Source: Paragordius varius (lineage: Eukaryota; Nematomorpha). From it: a stretch of DNA of 64,000 nt. Made by a program: the position numbers and the translations under genes. Shown in pieces: positions 48,285 through 61,900 of the stretch. The stretch's first letter is position 1. Every line of letters starts with the position of its first letter. The stretch lies in the NCBI GenBank assembly GCA_964247055.1, contig OZ176056.1, positions 868,001-932,000 of the forward strand, read 5' to 3'. The notes below the pieces were generated by a model. The model was not told where the DNA came from. It searched no databases and saw nothing but the letters and a program-made list of their open reading frames with translations.

Positions 48285-48855
48285 TTAAATTCCAAACCAA
48301 GGTGGTATATTGGGTTTATTTTGTAATTTAGATTCATAAACATTCTCAATTTTTTTTAATTCTTCATTCATCTCTTTCGCCCCTTCTTTCTCTGCTTCTG
48401 GTGTTTCGGATTTTGCAAGGTTTGGAAAATTAAAAGTTTGATTATTTGACTATAATATAATTGGTAAAACTAGTACCAAAGTCACCAAAGCAAATTTTAT
48501 GTCAGGTTTCCTAAACTTAAAACCATTATATGCTCTATCGATTCCGCCTGTGATAAAATAATTTACAACTAAACCGTATTTGATATAGGTTTTGACATTT
48601 TCAACGGGCACATTATAAATTTGTTCCAAGTAATTTTTAATGTCAAATTTTGTCATACTATAATAAATATATATATTTACTCTAAATGAACTTGAAACCG
48701 TACCATGTTAGGTGGTTGGTGACGACTTAAACTGGAATATATGAGTTTCATCCAAAAATTTGGTAAAAATTCATATTTTTGCGAATCACCTCGTAGAAAT
48801 ATGCCTGCGCTAAAGTTGATTTTTACAAAACTAAAAAATACTATCGAGTCGACAT
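48285..48855 (-). CDS. MRPL23: Mitochondrial ribosomal protein L23 (uL23m)
   Basis: Four minus-strand exons, 48842-48855, 48681-48809, 48477-48657 and 48285-48449, give 162 residues, close to the family's usual length. The protein is part of the mitoribosome large subunit at the exit-tunnel rim. The start MSTR, then RGDSQKYEFLPNFWMKL, DMTKFDIKNYLEQIYNVPV, KPDIKFALVTL, QTFNFPNL and the end PPWFGI match human MRPL23 (NYLEGIYNVPV, KPDYKVAYVQL, QTFTFPDL, PSWFGL). All three introns are ultra-short: 32, 23 and 27 nt. If they are not removed, the gene reads as several small broken ORFs. It is transcribed divergently from COPB1, with 68 bp between the start codons. Confidence 0.93.
48450..48476 (-). 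other. 27-nt ultra-short intron in mRpL23
   Basis: Minus strand: GTG ACT TTG, then GTACTAGTTT...TATTATAG, then TCA AAT AAT. The length is a multiple of three, but retention gives an in-frame TAG at its 3' end. Removal joins VTL to SNNQTFNFPN, matching the family block QTFTFPDL. Confidence 0.85.
48658..48680 (-). other. 23-nt ultra-short intron in mRpL23
   Basis: Minus strand: CAT TTA GA, then GTAAATATAT...TTATTATAG, then T ATG ACA AAA. Removal joins FQVHLD to MTKFDIKNYLE, the counterpart of human FRIPMEMTRVDLRNYLE. 23 nt is not a multiple of three, so retention shifts the frame. Confidence 0.85.
48810..48841 (-). other. 32-nt short intron in mRpL23
   Basis: Minus strand: ATG TCG ACT CGA TA, then GTATTTTTTAG...CAACTTTAG, then C GCA GGC. 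Removal gives MSTRYAGIFLRGDSQKYEFL, the expected N-terminus. An earlier AG at position 10-11 of the intron is skipped. Confidence 0.75.
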
Positions 48856-48923
48856 GGTCCACACATGTGTTTTTATCTTTGAACAAATATATTTGATAAT
48901 CTGCAACGTGAGAAATTATTAAT
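48856..48923. promoter_or_regulatory. 68-bp bidirectional promoter between mRpL23 and COPB1
   Basis: Only 68 bp separates the two start codons, so both 5' UTRs must be very short or overlap, and the core promoters must be shared or lie in coding sequence. No TATA box stands out. CATGTGTTTTT and GATAATCTGCAACGTGAG are the least AT-monotonous parts. Confidence 0.55.
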
Positions 48924-51900
48924 ATGACTGTCGAAGTTAATGAGCCTTGTTTTGTTTTAGTTAACAATCCGGATATTGAACCACCTAAAGATACTCAAAT
49001 AAAACAGGATATAGGTATAATTTGGCAATTTACATTGTTAAGAAAATGGAAATTTAAAAGCTAAAACGGAAGCACTTAAAAAACTTATGTTTAGCCTACT
49101 AAATGGTGAAAAGCTACCGTCTGCAATGCTGATCCTAGTTATACGGTATCTTTTACCCCTACAAGATCATCAAATTAAAAAATTATTACTCTTGTTTTGG
49201 GAAATTGTCCCCAAACGAAATGCGTTGGGTAAGTTACTGCCTGAGATGATACTTGTTTGTGACGCTTATAGAAAGGTAGTTTTTTTCATTATATCTAAAT
49301 ATTTTAAATTTATGGTTTTTTTTAAAAATTTGAAATATACGGATTCGATATAAAAAACTCATTTTCCATAACTACAAAATTATACTTTTATATTTATAAG
49401 TTCCGTATGAATGCAAAGCATGGATTATTACATAACTTATTTTAAATATTACCGTATTTATTTTAACTATAGCTTAGATGTCCATATTTAACTTTATATA
49501 TCTCTTTTATTACCTTTTATGCAAACATATTATTTAAAATGCCTTTATACCTTTACCTAACTACTTTGTCCATTTTTTTACCAAATAACTTTACCAAATA
49601 TATTTTTCATATTAAAAACCTTTTTTAATTTAAAAAAAAGAAATATTACATTTTTATTTCGATTTCTATATTTTTCACTTCAAAACAGGATCTCCAACAC
49701 CCGAATGAATTTGTGCGCGGTTCAACTTTGCGATTTTTGTGTAAACTCAAAGAACCGGAATTGTTGGAACCTTTGATGCCTTCTATCAGAGCTTGTTTGG
49801 ATCATAAACATTCTTACGTTAGGCGCAATGCTATTTTAGCCATTTACACTATTTATAAGTAATTGTCAAATGTGCCCAAATTTAGTTTTTTCAGAAAATG
49901 AATTTTTTAATAAAATTTAAATTTGAAATATTTATTATATAGATTCGGCTATTTATATTTCTATGGATTTGTAAAAAATGAATGAAAAGATAATCAATAG
50001 TGTATAAAATAGAAAGTTTTTTGATAAAAAGTATCAATTTATAAAATATTCTCAATTTTTTGAAAAATTAAAAAAAAATGTATATAAGATTGTTTTCTAT
50101 GGGGTTAGTCTTTAATTGAAACATTTTAGATTAATGGGTTTGTATATGTAAAAAATTAAGGATTTTAGAATTTATAATTTTAAAAAAATATTGATACTAT
50201 TTATCAAATTACCATATTATATTAAAATTATATACATTTTATTTTTTAAGTTTTTTTTTGTAAAAACTGGAAATATTTTTTTTTACCCATTAGAAATTTT
50301 GAATTTTTAATCCCTGATGGTCCTGAACTAATTGCCAATTTCCTGGAACACGAACAGGACGCCTCCTGTAAAAGAAACGCTTTTATGATGTTAATGTATG
50401 CCGATCAGGTGATTTATTTTTCAAAAACTTTTTTAAATTTTTTTTGGTTTTTCATTTGAAATAATTATAAAATAGGTAAAAACGAAGTTTTAAATTAACC
50501 GTAATTTTTTATTTCAAATTTTGTAAAAGTTTGTTTTTTTAACCATTTACAGTTCAAATTTACCTTCAATCTATTCAAATTCACCCTAAAAATAATTTAT
50601 ATGTTTTCGAACTTATAAAATTATTAATATGTAATATGTCTTTATGGCATAGTTTATTAATTTTACAGTATTATCTTAATATTAAACAAAAATTTTATTT
50701 TTTAAAAATATATAAAAAATATACATCAATTTAAGTCTTAAAAAACATATAATTTATTTGAGGTGAATTTAAATTCAAGGGTGAATTTAGTTTGTTTAAG
50801 GGTGTATTTGAATTGTTAATGGTATATTAAATCCGTAATTTTGTGAAAGTTTTATTTTATGAAACTAAAAGACATATTTTTTAAAGTAAAAACTTTACTT
50901 TCTAAACCATATATATTATATAAAGTATATGATAATATATATAATTGATTGTATTATCGTTTACTTACTTTTTTTTATAACATCATTCAAAACAATAGGT
51001 ATTATTGAAAAAATGAAGGTTTTAAAAGTATTATGTCATTATTTTTTTAATTTTTTCTTTTTATATAACCCATTTGATATTTAGAACTAGAAATATTTAA
51101 AATGGTATATTATATAACTTTATTTTTAAAACAAACCTTTGATAACACTGTTCTTAAGTTTAAATTTTTTATTTTATATCTTTACTATTTTTTGTTTGTG
51201 GGTAGGAAAAAGCCCTGAATTATCTGCATAGCTGTATCGATCAAGTACAAAACTTTAATGAAATCCTACAATTGGTTATTGTTGAGTTGATTTATAAAGT
51301 AATTTTTTTATACAATTTTATTTTTTTAATTTTAAGATATTTTTTTTGTAAAAAAATATATAACTTATAAAAGTAGGATTTTATTAAGAGAAATCTATTT
51401 ATATTATTAACCAGTGATATTAAACGTTTTTTTTAAAAGTTTCATATATAATATATAAATGACTTAATTTTTGACAAAAACCTTTTTAATTGCTTTCTGA
51501 AATCGGAAATATTTATAATAAATTTTATTAAGAGGTTTTAAATTGTTTTAGCATGCGCGTACAAGTTAACACAAAATGTACTTGTTCTATGTTTACATAT
51601 CATTTATTTTAATATTTATCAAAACCGTTTTTTGTTCACAATTTGAAAAATACCATTCTTGTATTCAAATAACTCTATTTAGAATTTTTTTATAAATCAA
51701 TTTTTTTAAAGTTTTGCCACATATATCTGAGCGAGTATCCCGCTTTATTCGGTGCATTTGCGAGTTTCAAATTTTAGAATTTTTTTAAGTTTTCAAAACG
51801 ATTTTTTAGATTATTTTTTGTAAATTTTTCAAAACAATTTCAAATTTTTTTTTAATAATAAAGATTTTTTATCAATCAGTTTTTTAAGGTATGCCACAAA

Positions 51901-54900
51901 AACCCGATCGAAAAATCGCGGTTTATTCTATGTAATTATCTTGATTGTTAAACGATTCCACAATCTTAGATTTTTTTGCTATCTAAAATTTTAAAGACTT
52001 TATTTTTTTATAAAATTCTTTATTTTTAATATATTTTTTAAATTTTAAATATTTCAAACTTATTTTGAGTCATAACCCGATCGAAAAATCGCGATTTATT
52101 CTATGTATTTCTTTTCTTGCTTGTTAAACAATTCCACATATTTGATTTTTTTAAAATTTTAAAATTTTTTTATAGATTATTTTTTATTTCTAAAACTTTT
52201 AATATACTTTTAAACTTTTTTTCCGTTCAAAGGTTTGCCATAAAAATCCGAGCGAAAAATCGCGGTTTATTCGATGCGCATTTATCATTTGAATTCCACA
52301 TCATAGATATTTCTAACATCTAAAACTTTTATTATACCATTTACAATTCAAATTCCCCCCTAGAACAATTCAAATTCACCCTAAAAATTAATTATGTGTT
52401 TTCAAACTATTATAACTCCTTTTTAATATGAAATATATCCCTAAGGTATAGTTTATTATTTTTTCAATATAATTTTAAGCTAAAACATAATTTTATTTTT
52501 AAAAATATAAAAAAATATAGGTAAATTAAAATTTTAAAAAACATATAATTTATTTGAGGGTGAATTGGAATTGGTTAAAGGTGAATTGGAATTGTTCAAT
52601 GGTGAATTGGAATTGTTTAAGAGTGAATTTGAATTGTTTAAAAGGGAATTTGAATTAATTGTAAATGGTATACTTTTTTAAGAAATTTTCAATCTTTTTT
52701 TTTATTCATTTGAAAAAAACTTTTTTTTATATACTTTTTAAACTTTTTTTCTGTTCAAAGGTTTGCCATAAGAATGCGAGCGAGAAATCACGATTTATTC
52801 GTTGCATTTACCATTTGCTTAACAGTTCAACGTCAAATGCAGTTAGGTATGAGGCTGCTGGAACTCTAATTTCTATAAGCTCTGCGCCCACGGCTATAAA
52901 GGTTAGTTTTTTACGATTTTTTTTGCTTTTTTAGTTTTTTATTTTATTATTAATGTTTTTTTATAACTCACATGTGTGTGTCTTTAATGAGAAAAAAAAA
53001 TTAATACTATCCTTTTAACAATAAAGCATAAATGAAATTTATTTTAAATTGCGGAATGATATCTAGTTGTGTCTTGTTCCCCCGCACGGCTGTATACCCT
53101 TAAAAGTTTTAATGAAGTTGTTTTTTTTTACCTAAATTTATAATTAAATATCTTTTTTAATTATCTTTTTTTGACCGTTCCAAGTTTTAATATGATATAG
53201 TTTTTTGTGGTTCCCATGCCAAACTTTCCTAAAATTTAATTTATAATAATAATAATAATAATAATGTTTTATCCAAATTATTTTTGACTACTAATTTTTA
53301 TCCATATCTCTATTTTTTTTCCTGGATATTATAAATTTTAAAATAAAACTTTGAAACTGAAATATATTTTTTTGAATGCCAACATTTACATTAATTCATT
53401 TTTTAGTTGTATTATTTGATAATCTCATAACTTTGGTTGGTTTTCTTGGGTTTGAGGTTCAATCAACATCTTTTATTTTCTTCTCTTACTAACACCTTAT
53501 CATATTACAGTAAAAATTGAAATTATGCGGATACAAAATGTGATAAATATAAAGACAACCAGATTTTAATATACCTTAATTTTTTTCCTATAAAATTTTA
53601 TAAATTACAATCGTAAAATACATATAATTGATTCTGTTACCAATAAAGACATCTTTTTAATATACCATCCAGTTTAAAACTATAAAATATAACTAAAAAT
53701 TATCAAGATTGTTTGTCTTTTAGATGACCAAAACTAGTTGTCTCTCTATATTTTTACCTTTTGTCCTCCAATATAATTTCAATTTTTCCTGTATTTAAAC
53801 CTTCCTCTACATTATCTGCTAATCTCTGATTGTTGTTTAATTATTCTCCCTCCTATCCTTTGGCTTTCTGTTTTTCATGATTATTTCTGTTAAAATCATT
53901 GCAATATCTAATTAATTCCACTTGAAATTATTCTTGACATGTTTCAATTATACGACTCTCACGTTACGTTAGAGATGTAATTTCTTGTTAAATCCTGCTT
54001 AAACATCTGGAATTCCTCTCTGGCTATGACTTGATGAAAATCAAAGTTATGAGTTTATCAAAAAAACAAATTTAATATAACTATAGAGACTCGATACCCC
54101 AGTAAAAGTAGTAAATGAAAAGATATTAAACGCCGCCTAGAATTATGGAAGTCAGCTGTAAACAAGTTGACCAAATTATAGAAATGTAAAATTTTTTTTT
54201 ATGAAAACTAAAAAGAAATTAATGAAATGCATGGTTTTTCTCGTAGTGCGACTTATGCTGCCGAAAGTTTGGTGACACTAAAACTGAATGATAATAAAGG
54301 CAGGGATTGCAGCATTTGAAATATGTGTAATGTTGAGAGCATATTAGATGGTTTGACAAGGTTAAGAATAATGAAACAATAAGAGGAATATAAAATTAAA
54401 TACTGAGAGTAACTTAATTATAGAGCTATTATAAAAAGAAAAAGTTTACGTACATTGGGCGCATTTTAAGAAATAGATAGATCTCTTGTGAAGGATTTGA
54501 TTTTTAGAAAAGTTGAAGAGGTAAAGGATAAAATAAAACTAGTCATTTTAATTTTCAAGGGTTCGAACTCGATCTAAGGAATTACCTACCTACCCTACCC
54601 ATCGATATTTTACTTATATAGCTTTAAAACTTTTTTATCCATTAATGGAGATCATCCCAAATACAATCATATAGATTTTGAGCGCGCATTATTATTGAAT
54701 AATATTTTTTAAATTTTTATAATTAATTATTGTTTTTCCTTAAATTTTAAATAAAAATAATTTTTATATTTTTTTTAAAATATTTTTTCTAAACACATGT
54801 TTTTTCGTATTCCAGGCTGCTACCGCTTGTTACATTGATTTGATTGTCAAAGAAAGCGATAATAACGTTAAATTGATTGTGTTGGGTAAATTGTTGGCTT

Positions 54901-55860
54901 TGAAAGATGAAAACCCCAACAATGAACGCGTTTTACAGGTTTTTTTACTACAATAAAAAGATGGCATTTATTTAACTAAATTAATATAAGTAATAAAATT
55001 AAGTTTTTTATTGCAAGAGATTTATAATCTTATTTTTTATATAAATTTATTAAAATTCCGATAATTTGGATATAATTGAAATAAAATAATTTAAATTTAT
55101 ATTTTCTTTTTTAAAATTTAAAAGGCATAATGCTACTTTTCTCTAAAAATAATTTTTTAATTATATTTTATGTCAAAATAAGTTTCGAAATATATTAAAT
55201 AATTATTATATATAAATTAATTAATATCAATTTTTTATTTATTTTAAAAAGTACAAAATTAAATATTATTTTTTGTAATTTTATCATTATTAAAAAAACC
55301 AATTTTGTCTTTTGAAAAAAAAAGATTTGTTTTTATATTTTTACGTTTTGTCCGTAAAATTTTATTTTTTTTCTGTAGTTTGTGAAAATAAAATAATTTA
55401 TTTTTAAAGTGTCTAATTAAATTTTGAAACATTGTTAATTATTATAAATTTTTACTTTTTCTTTAAATATCTAGATAATCAAGATGCTAGATCTTTAACC
55501 TCAAAAATCATTTAAAAATAAATTAAAATATAAAACTTGAATTTATTATATTTTTTTACAAATTTTTTCAAATTTGCCATAAAATTTTTAAGCATTTTAT
55601 ATTAATTACAGTAATTTAATAATATTTTTTAAATAAATGACAACCAAATTTTAAAACACTTTAATGTTTTCCAATATAAATTATTTAATTACAATTGTAT
55701 TAATATAATTGATTGTGTGTTAGTAATACACTATTGTTAATTATAAAAGTTAAAACATTGAATTAAATCTAAAAAAATCAAATTTAATAAAACTCAGCTG
55801 TCTTTTGAAAAATCACATTTGAAAATATTTGTGTTGATATTTTTACTTTTTTTTCTATAT

Positions 55861-55916
<56 letters not shown>

Positions 55917-58900
55917 ATATGTTGATGGATATTTTGAGATTACTGAATTCCAACGATTTAGAAGTCAAAGGAAAAACTCTGGCCTTGGCATTAGAATTAG
56001 TTTCAGGGAGAAATGTTCAAGATGTAATTTAGTTTTTCTTATTTAATTTTTTAGTAAATTTTTTTATTTAATTAATTTTATTTGAAAATGTTTTTTAACA
56101 ATATATATATATAAATATATATTATTATATAACTGTGTTTAAAATTTTTTTAACTAATTTGTTATAAAATTTTTATATAAACATTAAAGTTTAATTTTTA
56201 AAAGTCCATTTGTTTTACCTTAAATTAAATAGTGTTTAAAATAATATTTTTAATGATTATTTTTAGTTTTTTATATACAGCACACTTTAATTTCAATTAT
56301 ATTTAAACTATTTCTAATATTTAAAGTTGGTTTCAGTCTTAAAGAAAGAAATTACTAAAATCCGTAACATTAGTGATCAAGAAACTCAAGAGGTTGGAAA
56401 ATCTACCCCTTCAGAATACAGGTAAAAATTTATTTTTTTTTATTTTAAAATTTTTGGTTTTTTTTTTGAATTTAATAAATTATATATTTTGATGATGAAA
56501 GGCTACTGTATATATTTAAATAATTTTGAACAATTTTTGTTGTGAACTATGTTTTAATTATCTCAAAAAGTTTGTTTTAATTTTTTTATATTTTCCATGT
56601 TTGAATAATGTTTTTAATTTTAATTAAAAATCTTATTTATGAGTCTAAATTTTATCATAAAAAAGGATTTTAAAATAATTTTGAATATTTCCACCCATAA
56701 TTTAATTACAAATTAATTTAAAATTCTTATTCAAATTTTACCATTAAGAATGATGTGGTTTCTTGAAAATATTTTTTATTTTTTTTTTTTAAATTAATTT
56801 ATTATTTTGAAGAATTTTAAACATTTTAACTAAAAACAATTGCATTTTTCATCCGTATGTAAAAATTTTTTTTCAAAAAAAAAACTTTTATTTCGTGTTT
56901 AATATTGCGCGCGCCATGTTAAAATAATTTTTTTTTAAATTACATAATAAATATATATATATATATATTTTAATAAATTGAAATTTAAAACTAAACAAAA
57001 CAAAAATAATAATGGTTTTATTTAAAAAAAATTACTTAATAAACCTATTTTAATAAATTGAAAATTTTTTAAACGAAAATAAAAAATAGTTTATCTACAA
57101 TGGAGGAAACGCATCGTTACAAGAAAATGTTAATTACCACTTTACGATCCTGCTTATTTCCAAAACATCCTGAAATTTTGATTCAAATTTTACCGGTTTT
57201 GGTTGATGCCTTCCTATCAGACACTTATAATGGTTTCTTTTTAAGAGATTTTAAAATCAACTTTTTGAGTAAATATATAATAATATAAAATTGAATTAAA
57301 ATGATTATTTTAAGAATTTTTATTAAAGGTATTCGCTGATTTGGAATAGCTTTTGTAATACTAAAAACTAATAAAACTGTTTTGAAACCATTTATTTTGT
57401 GCAAAAAGGATTTTTATCTGTACATATACCATTGAACAATTCAAATTCACCCTTGTAAAAATAAATTATGGATTTTTGGGCAGCTAATATAACTCATAAT
57501 ATTTATGTATTTATTATTGTCTCAGTTTTATATTTTAAATGAAATTTCGTTTTTTAAAAATATAAAAAATTAGAGCTAATTTTTTTAAAAAACATATAAA
57601 ATTTTTTAAGGGTGATTCGAATTGTTTGAGGGTGAATTTGAAGTATAGATAATATAATAAAATTTTATGATTTTTTGACCTTTTAAGTAAAATATATAAT
57701 ATAAAATTAAAAGTAATATAATAATATATTAAAGATTTGCTTGTTCAGATTGAATCCATATCTATTTTCATAGAATTAAATCAAAAATATTTCATTTTAT
57801 ATATATGTTATCTGAAATTTGTTTTGTTACCGTATTTTTAATTATAATTACGGTTTTAAACGGTAGTTTAAAAAAATTAATTTTTATATAGACGTTATTT
57901 TTACACAAATTGTATATATGAAGAATACTTAAATTGTAATAATTAATTAATTAATTTTAAATAAAATAAAATAATTTGTATTATCTTTTGAACAGTATAT
58001 TTGCCTTTTTCTGCTATTTATCATATATGATAGGGATTTTTACTTATATTCAACAAAACATCGATGCAATTTTAATTTTAAACTTTATAAAGCGATCAAT
58101 TTTTTAACTTCAACCTGTTTTTTCAAAATTCTTTTAAATAAGCATATATTTTAATTTGCGTTTGTAATAAATAAACGGTAAAATCAGAAAAAATCTCACC
58201 TATAAACTAAAGTTTATTTTTTTATATATGTATGTATTTATAAGGCTTGTGCGAATTATTAATTATTAGAAAAGAAATTAGTTTTTTCCAAAAAAAAACG
58301 ATTATTTCTTAAAATATCTTTGAAACTTTTAATTTTATTTTTTTGGTTTTAGTTAATGTGACAGAATCACCAGGAGCCCTTGTGCTTTCATTAGTTAGAG
58401 AGTCTGTTCAACTTTTTCCACAGGTGAGTAATTTATTAAAAATTTTGAATTTTTTATTAATTATCATAAAATATTAAATTTTATATTATAATTTAATACT
58501 TAAAAATAAATAAATTGTTAAAATTTCAGAATTTTATTGACTTTTTTGATCATATAATGTTGGATTATATTATTATTATTAAAGTGTTCCTCTAAAACAA
58601 CCTTATTTTATTAAAAATTTAACCTTAAGTTTACACAGTTTTGAATATGATATATTTTGAAAAAAAAGTAAAATAAAATTAAATAACGACTTAAAAAGTA
58701 TTTGTATGTTAAAAATAAATGTTGAGATTCATTTTATTAATAAAAGTTTAAGTATCATTGGGTTAATGTTAAATTCTGGAAAAGTTTAATTTTAATTGGA
58801 AAAAGTCTCCATTTTGAATAACAAAGTATTTGATTGAAAAACAAGAATTTGATTGAAAAATTTTGAATTTGATTAGAATTATCCTAAGTTCCATTTTCTT

Positions 58901-61900
58901 TAGAATATAAAAATTATTAAAAAAATCCTTGGGGTAATTTGAAAAAAAAATGGATTAAATATTAAAAAATTGAATTTTATTTTTACATATAATAAAAATG
59001 TTTTGTTTTTTTTAAAATGAAAAAAAAATTATGTTTGAATTTATAATAAATAATTTTTATTGTTGTTTTACAGATGATTCAAGTTTTAAGACCGAAATTA
59101 ATTGAAATTTTACCTACGCTAAAATGTTCCTATTTGTTTCGTGGAATGGCTTGGATTCTATCAGAATATATTGAGGACGGTACTAATATTAATGATAAAT
59201 CAAAAACCAAGTTAAAGGACACGATATGTGACACTTTTCAACTCTTTCAAAAGTGTTTGGGAAAGGTATGTTTATATTTTATTTACAAATCAAATTCACC
59301 CTTAAACAATTTAAATTTACCACCCTTGATCAATTCAAATTTACCCTAAAATTATTCTAATTTACCTTTGAACAATTCAAATTTACCCTTAAACAATTTA
59401 AATTTACCACCCTTGATCAATTCAAATTCCCCCTTGAACAATTCAAATTCACCCTTGAACAATTCAAATTTACCCTTAAACAATTCAAATATACCCTAAA
59501 ACAAATTATGTGTTTTTAAGATTAATAATTAACAATATTTTTGATATTTTCTTAAAAAAAATGAATTTTTGTTTAAATTATAAGCATACTGGGAATAAAC
59601 CAAGCCTATTTCATATAAATGATGAGTTTACTTGTCTGAAAACATATAACTAACTCCCTTTTAGGGTAAATTTGAATTGTTAAAGGGTGAATTTGAATTG
59701 TAAATGGTATTTTAAGAATTAATCTAAGATAAGTTTTAATAAATTACATATTAGATATATTTTAATTTTTCAAAATTTTTTTTTATAAATTATTAATTTT
59801 ATTAAAAATATACATATACCTATTTATATATTAATTTGGTGGTGTGTAATAATAAATATTTTAAAATGTATGGTAAAAAATTTACGTTAAATTATATAAT
59901 TTTTTTTTAAAAAATTACATCAAATAAGAACAGTATATATGTTTTCTTTTGGTTTAATGCAAAAATCTATAAATTCTTATTTTGATTTTAAACGAAAATA
60001 TATATATATAAATATATATATAATTATGTTTTAATGAGGTATAGTTTTGAAGTGATTAATTGGTTTTCTATAACCAATTAGTTACTTAGTTTATGAGTTT
60101 GAGTTTTGTTAAAATTTTCGATATAAATCATGATGATATTTGTATAAAAAATTATCAATTGGAAAAACTAAAATTAAGCGGACAAAACATAAAAATATAA
60201 AGACAAAATATTTTACCAAAAGACAACCATACTTAAATCTAGATTTGTTTAAATGGCAAAGTATGAAAAAGAGATATATATTACTACCACAATTAATTCT
60301 ATATTTTACAATTGTAACTAAATAGCTTATATGAGAAAAAAAATAAGGTTTTAAAAAGTATGGTAGTCTTTTAAAAATATTATCTTTAATTTTTGTCCGT
60401 ATAATTTCAGTTTTTACTGTAATTGGTAAAGAAAGGATAATTGTTGAAAATATTTAAATAATTTAATTTACTATACATATATATACTTTAGATTTCATTA
60501 AACGAGAACGAGAACAATACAAATAATTTAGAAGAAAGCGATGAACAGACAAATCAACAATCAAAGTCTGAAAAAAGCGCAATTCTGACTAGTTCTGCGA
60601 AACCTATTATAACACCGGATGGAACATATGCTACTCAAAGTGCTTATAATATAAATTCTTCGGGGGCAAATACCGCACATTTGATGGATAGGAATTTGTT
60701 GAATTCCAACGAGTAATTAACATTAGAAATTTTATAAAGAAATTTTAAAATAAGTTTGAAAGAATATAATTTTTGAAATTATACATGAATAAAAGAGTTA
60801 ATAAAGTGAATTTGTAAAGTTCAAAAAAAATTAATTTAAATTACAAAATAATTAAATTTGTTGAATTCGAGCGAGTAATTAACATTAGAAATTTTATAAA
60901 GAAGTTTTGATATTTTTTAGATATAAAGAGTAAAATTTTGAAATTATATATGAATAAAAGAGTTAATTAATAATGTAATCTAACCAAGACTATATCGGTT
61001 TATATATATTATATATGTCAATTTTTAAGTTAGGATTTAAATATAAGTTTGCAAAAAATAGAGAGGAGTATATTAAATAAATATTTTAATATCCATGAAA
61101 ATTATGGGGTAAATTAATTCAATCATTTTTGCATTTTATTTTTGTTTTTTTTTGTTTACTCAATTTGTAAATTTTATTCCGAACACACCCATATGTTAAA
61201 AGCAATTGAAAAATAGTTGTCCAGTTTATTCGACCATATAAATTAAAATATTTTTACGGTAAATGTTGTATTCTTTTGTTTAATTTGACTTTAAATTTAT
61301 AAAAGCTGGGCGGAAAACGCCATCTTTATATTTAATTTTTTAAAAAAGTGTATTCATTAATCAGGTTTTTGAAACTTTCGTTATTTTAAATACCTTACTC
61401 CAGATATTTCTTATTAATACAAGTTTAATATAGGTATTATAAATACTACAGTAAAAAAACTGAAAGTATACGGACAAAATGTAAAAATATAGAGACAAAT
61501 ATTTTTTTAAAAGACAACCATACTTTTTAAATCGAGATTTATATCAATAAAACTCATTGTTGTTTTAAATGGCAAAGTGTGAAATAGAGATATATAATAA
61601 TACTAACACAATCAATTCTATATTTTACAATTGTAACTAAATAATAACTTATATTGGAAACTTTAAGGTTTTAAAAAGTATGGTTTTTTTAGAAATTTTC
61701 CTCTATATATATATGTTATAAAAAATTTATATATACCATTTTGATTTATAAATTATAATATTTTTTTCGCTATTCAGAAATCCGGTTCTTAAACGATTCC
61801 TCTTGAATGGAGATTTTTTCGTAGGCTCCAGCATAAGTAACGATGTTACAAAATTGGCTTTGAGATATTTAATACTTCCTATCCATGTGGCTAACTCCAA

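Noticed and set aside
48285-48967. mRpL23 as a broken pseudogene
   Set aside because: Every apparent lesion is a GT...AG segment whose removal restores the conserved protein; total length and both ends fit the family.
52232-52306. Mutually exclusive alternative exon of COPB1
   Set aside because: The copy lacks the second half of exon 6 and its donor and reaches a stop, so it cannot substitute for exon 6.
54548-54575. tRNA-like GGGTTCGAACTC motif
   Set aside because: The flanks do not form acceptor, D and anticodon arms; it lies in a LINE-like fragment.
59288-59500. CRISPR-like array of short repeats
   Set aside because: There are no unique spacers, the units are contiguous 21-mers, and it lies in a eukaryotic intron as the arm of a family B element.
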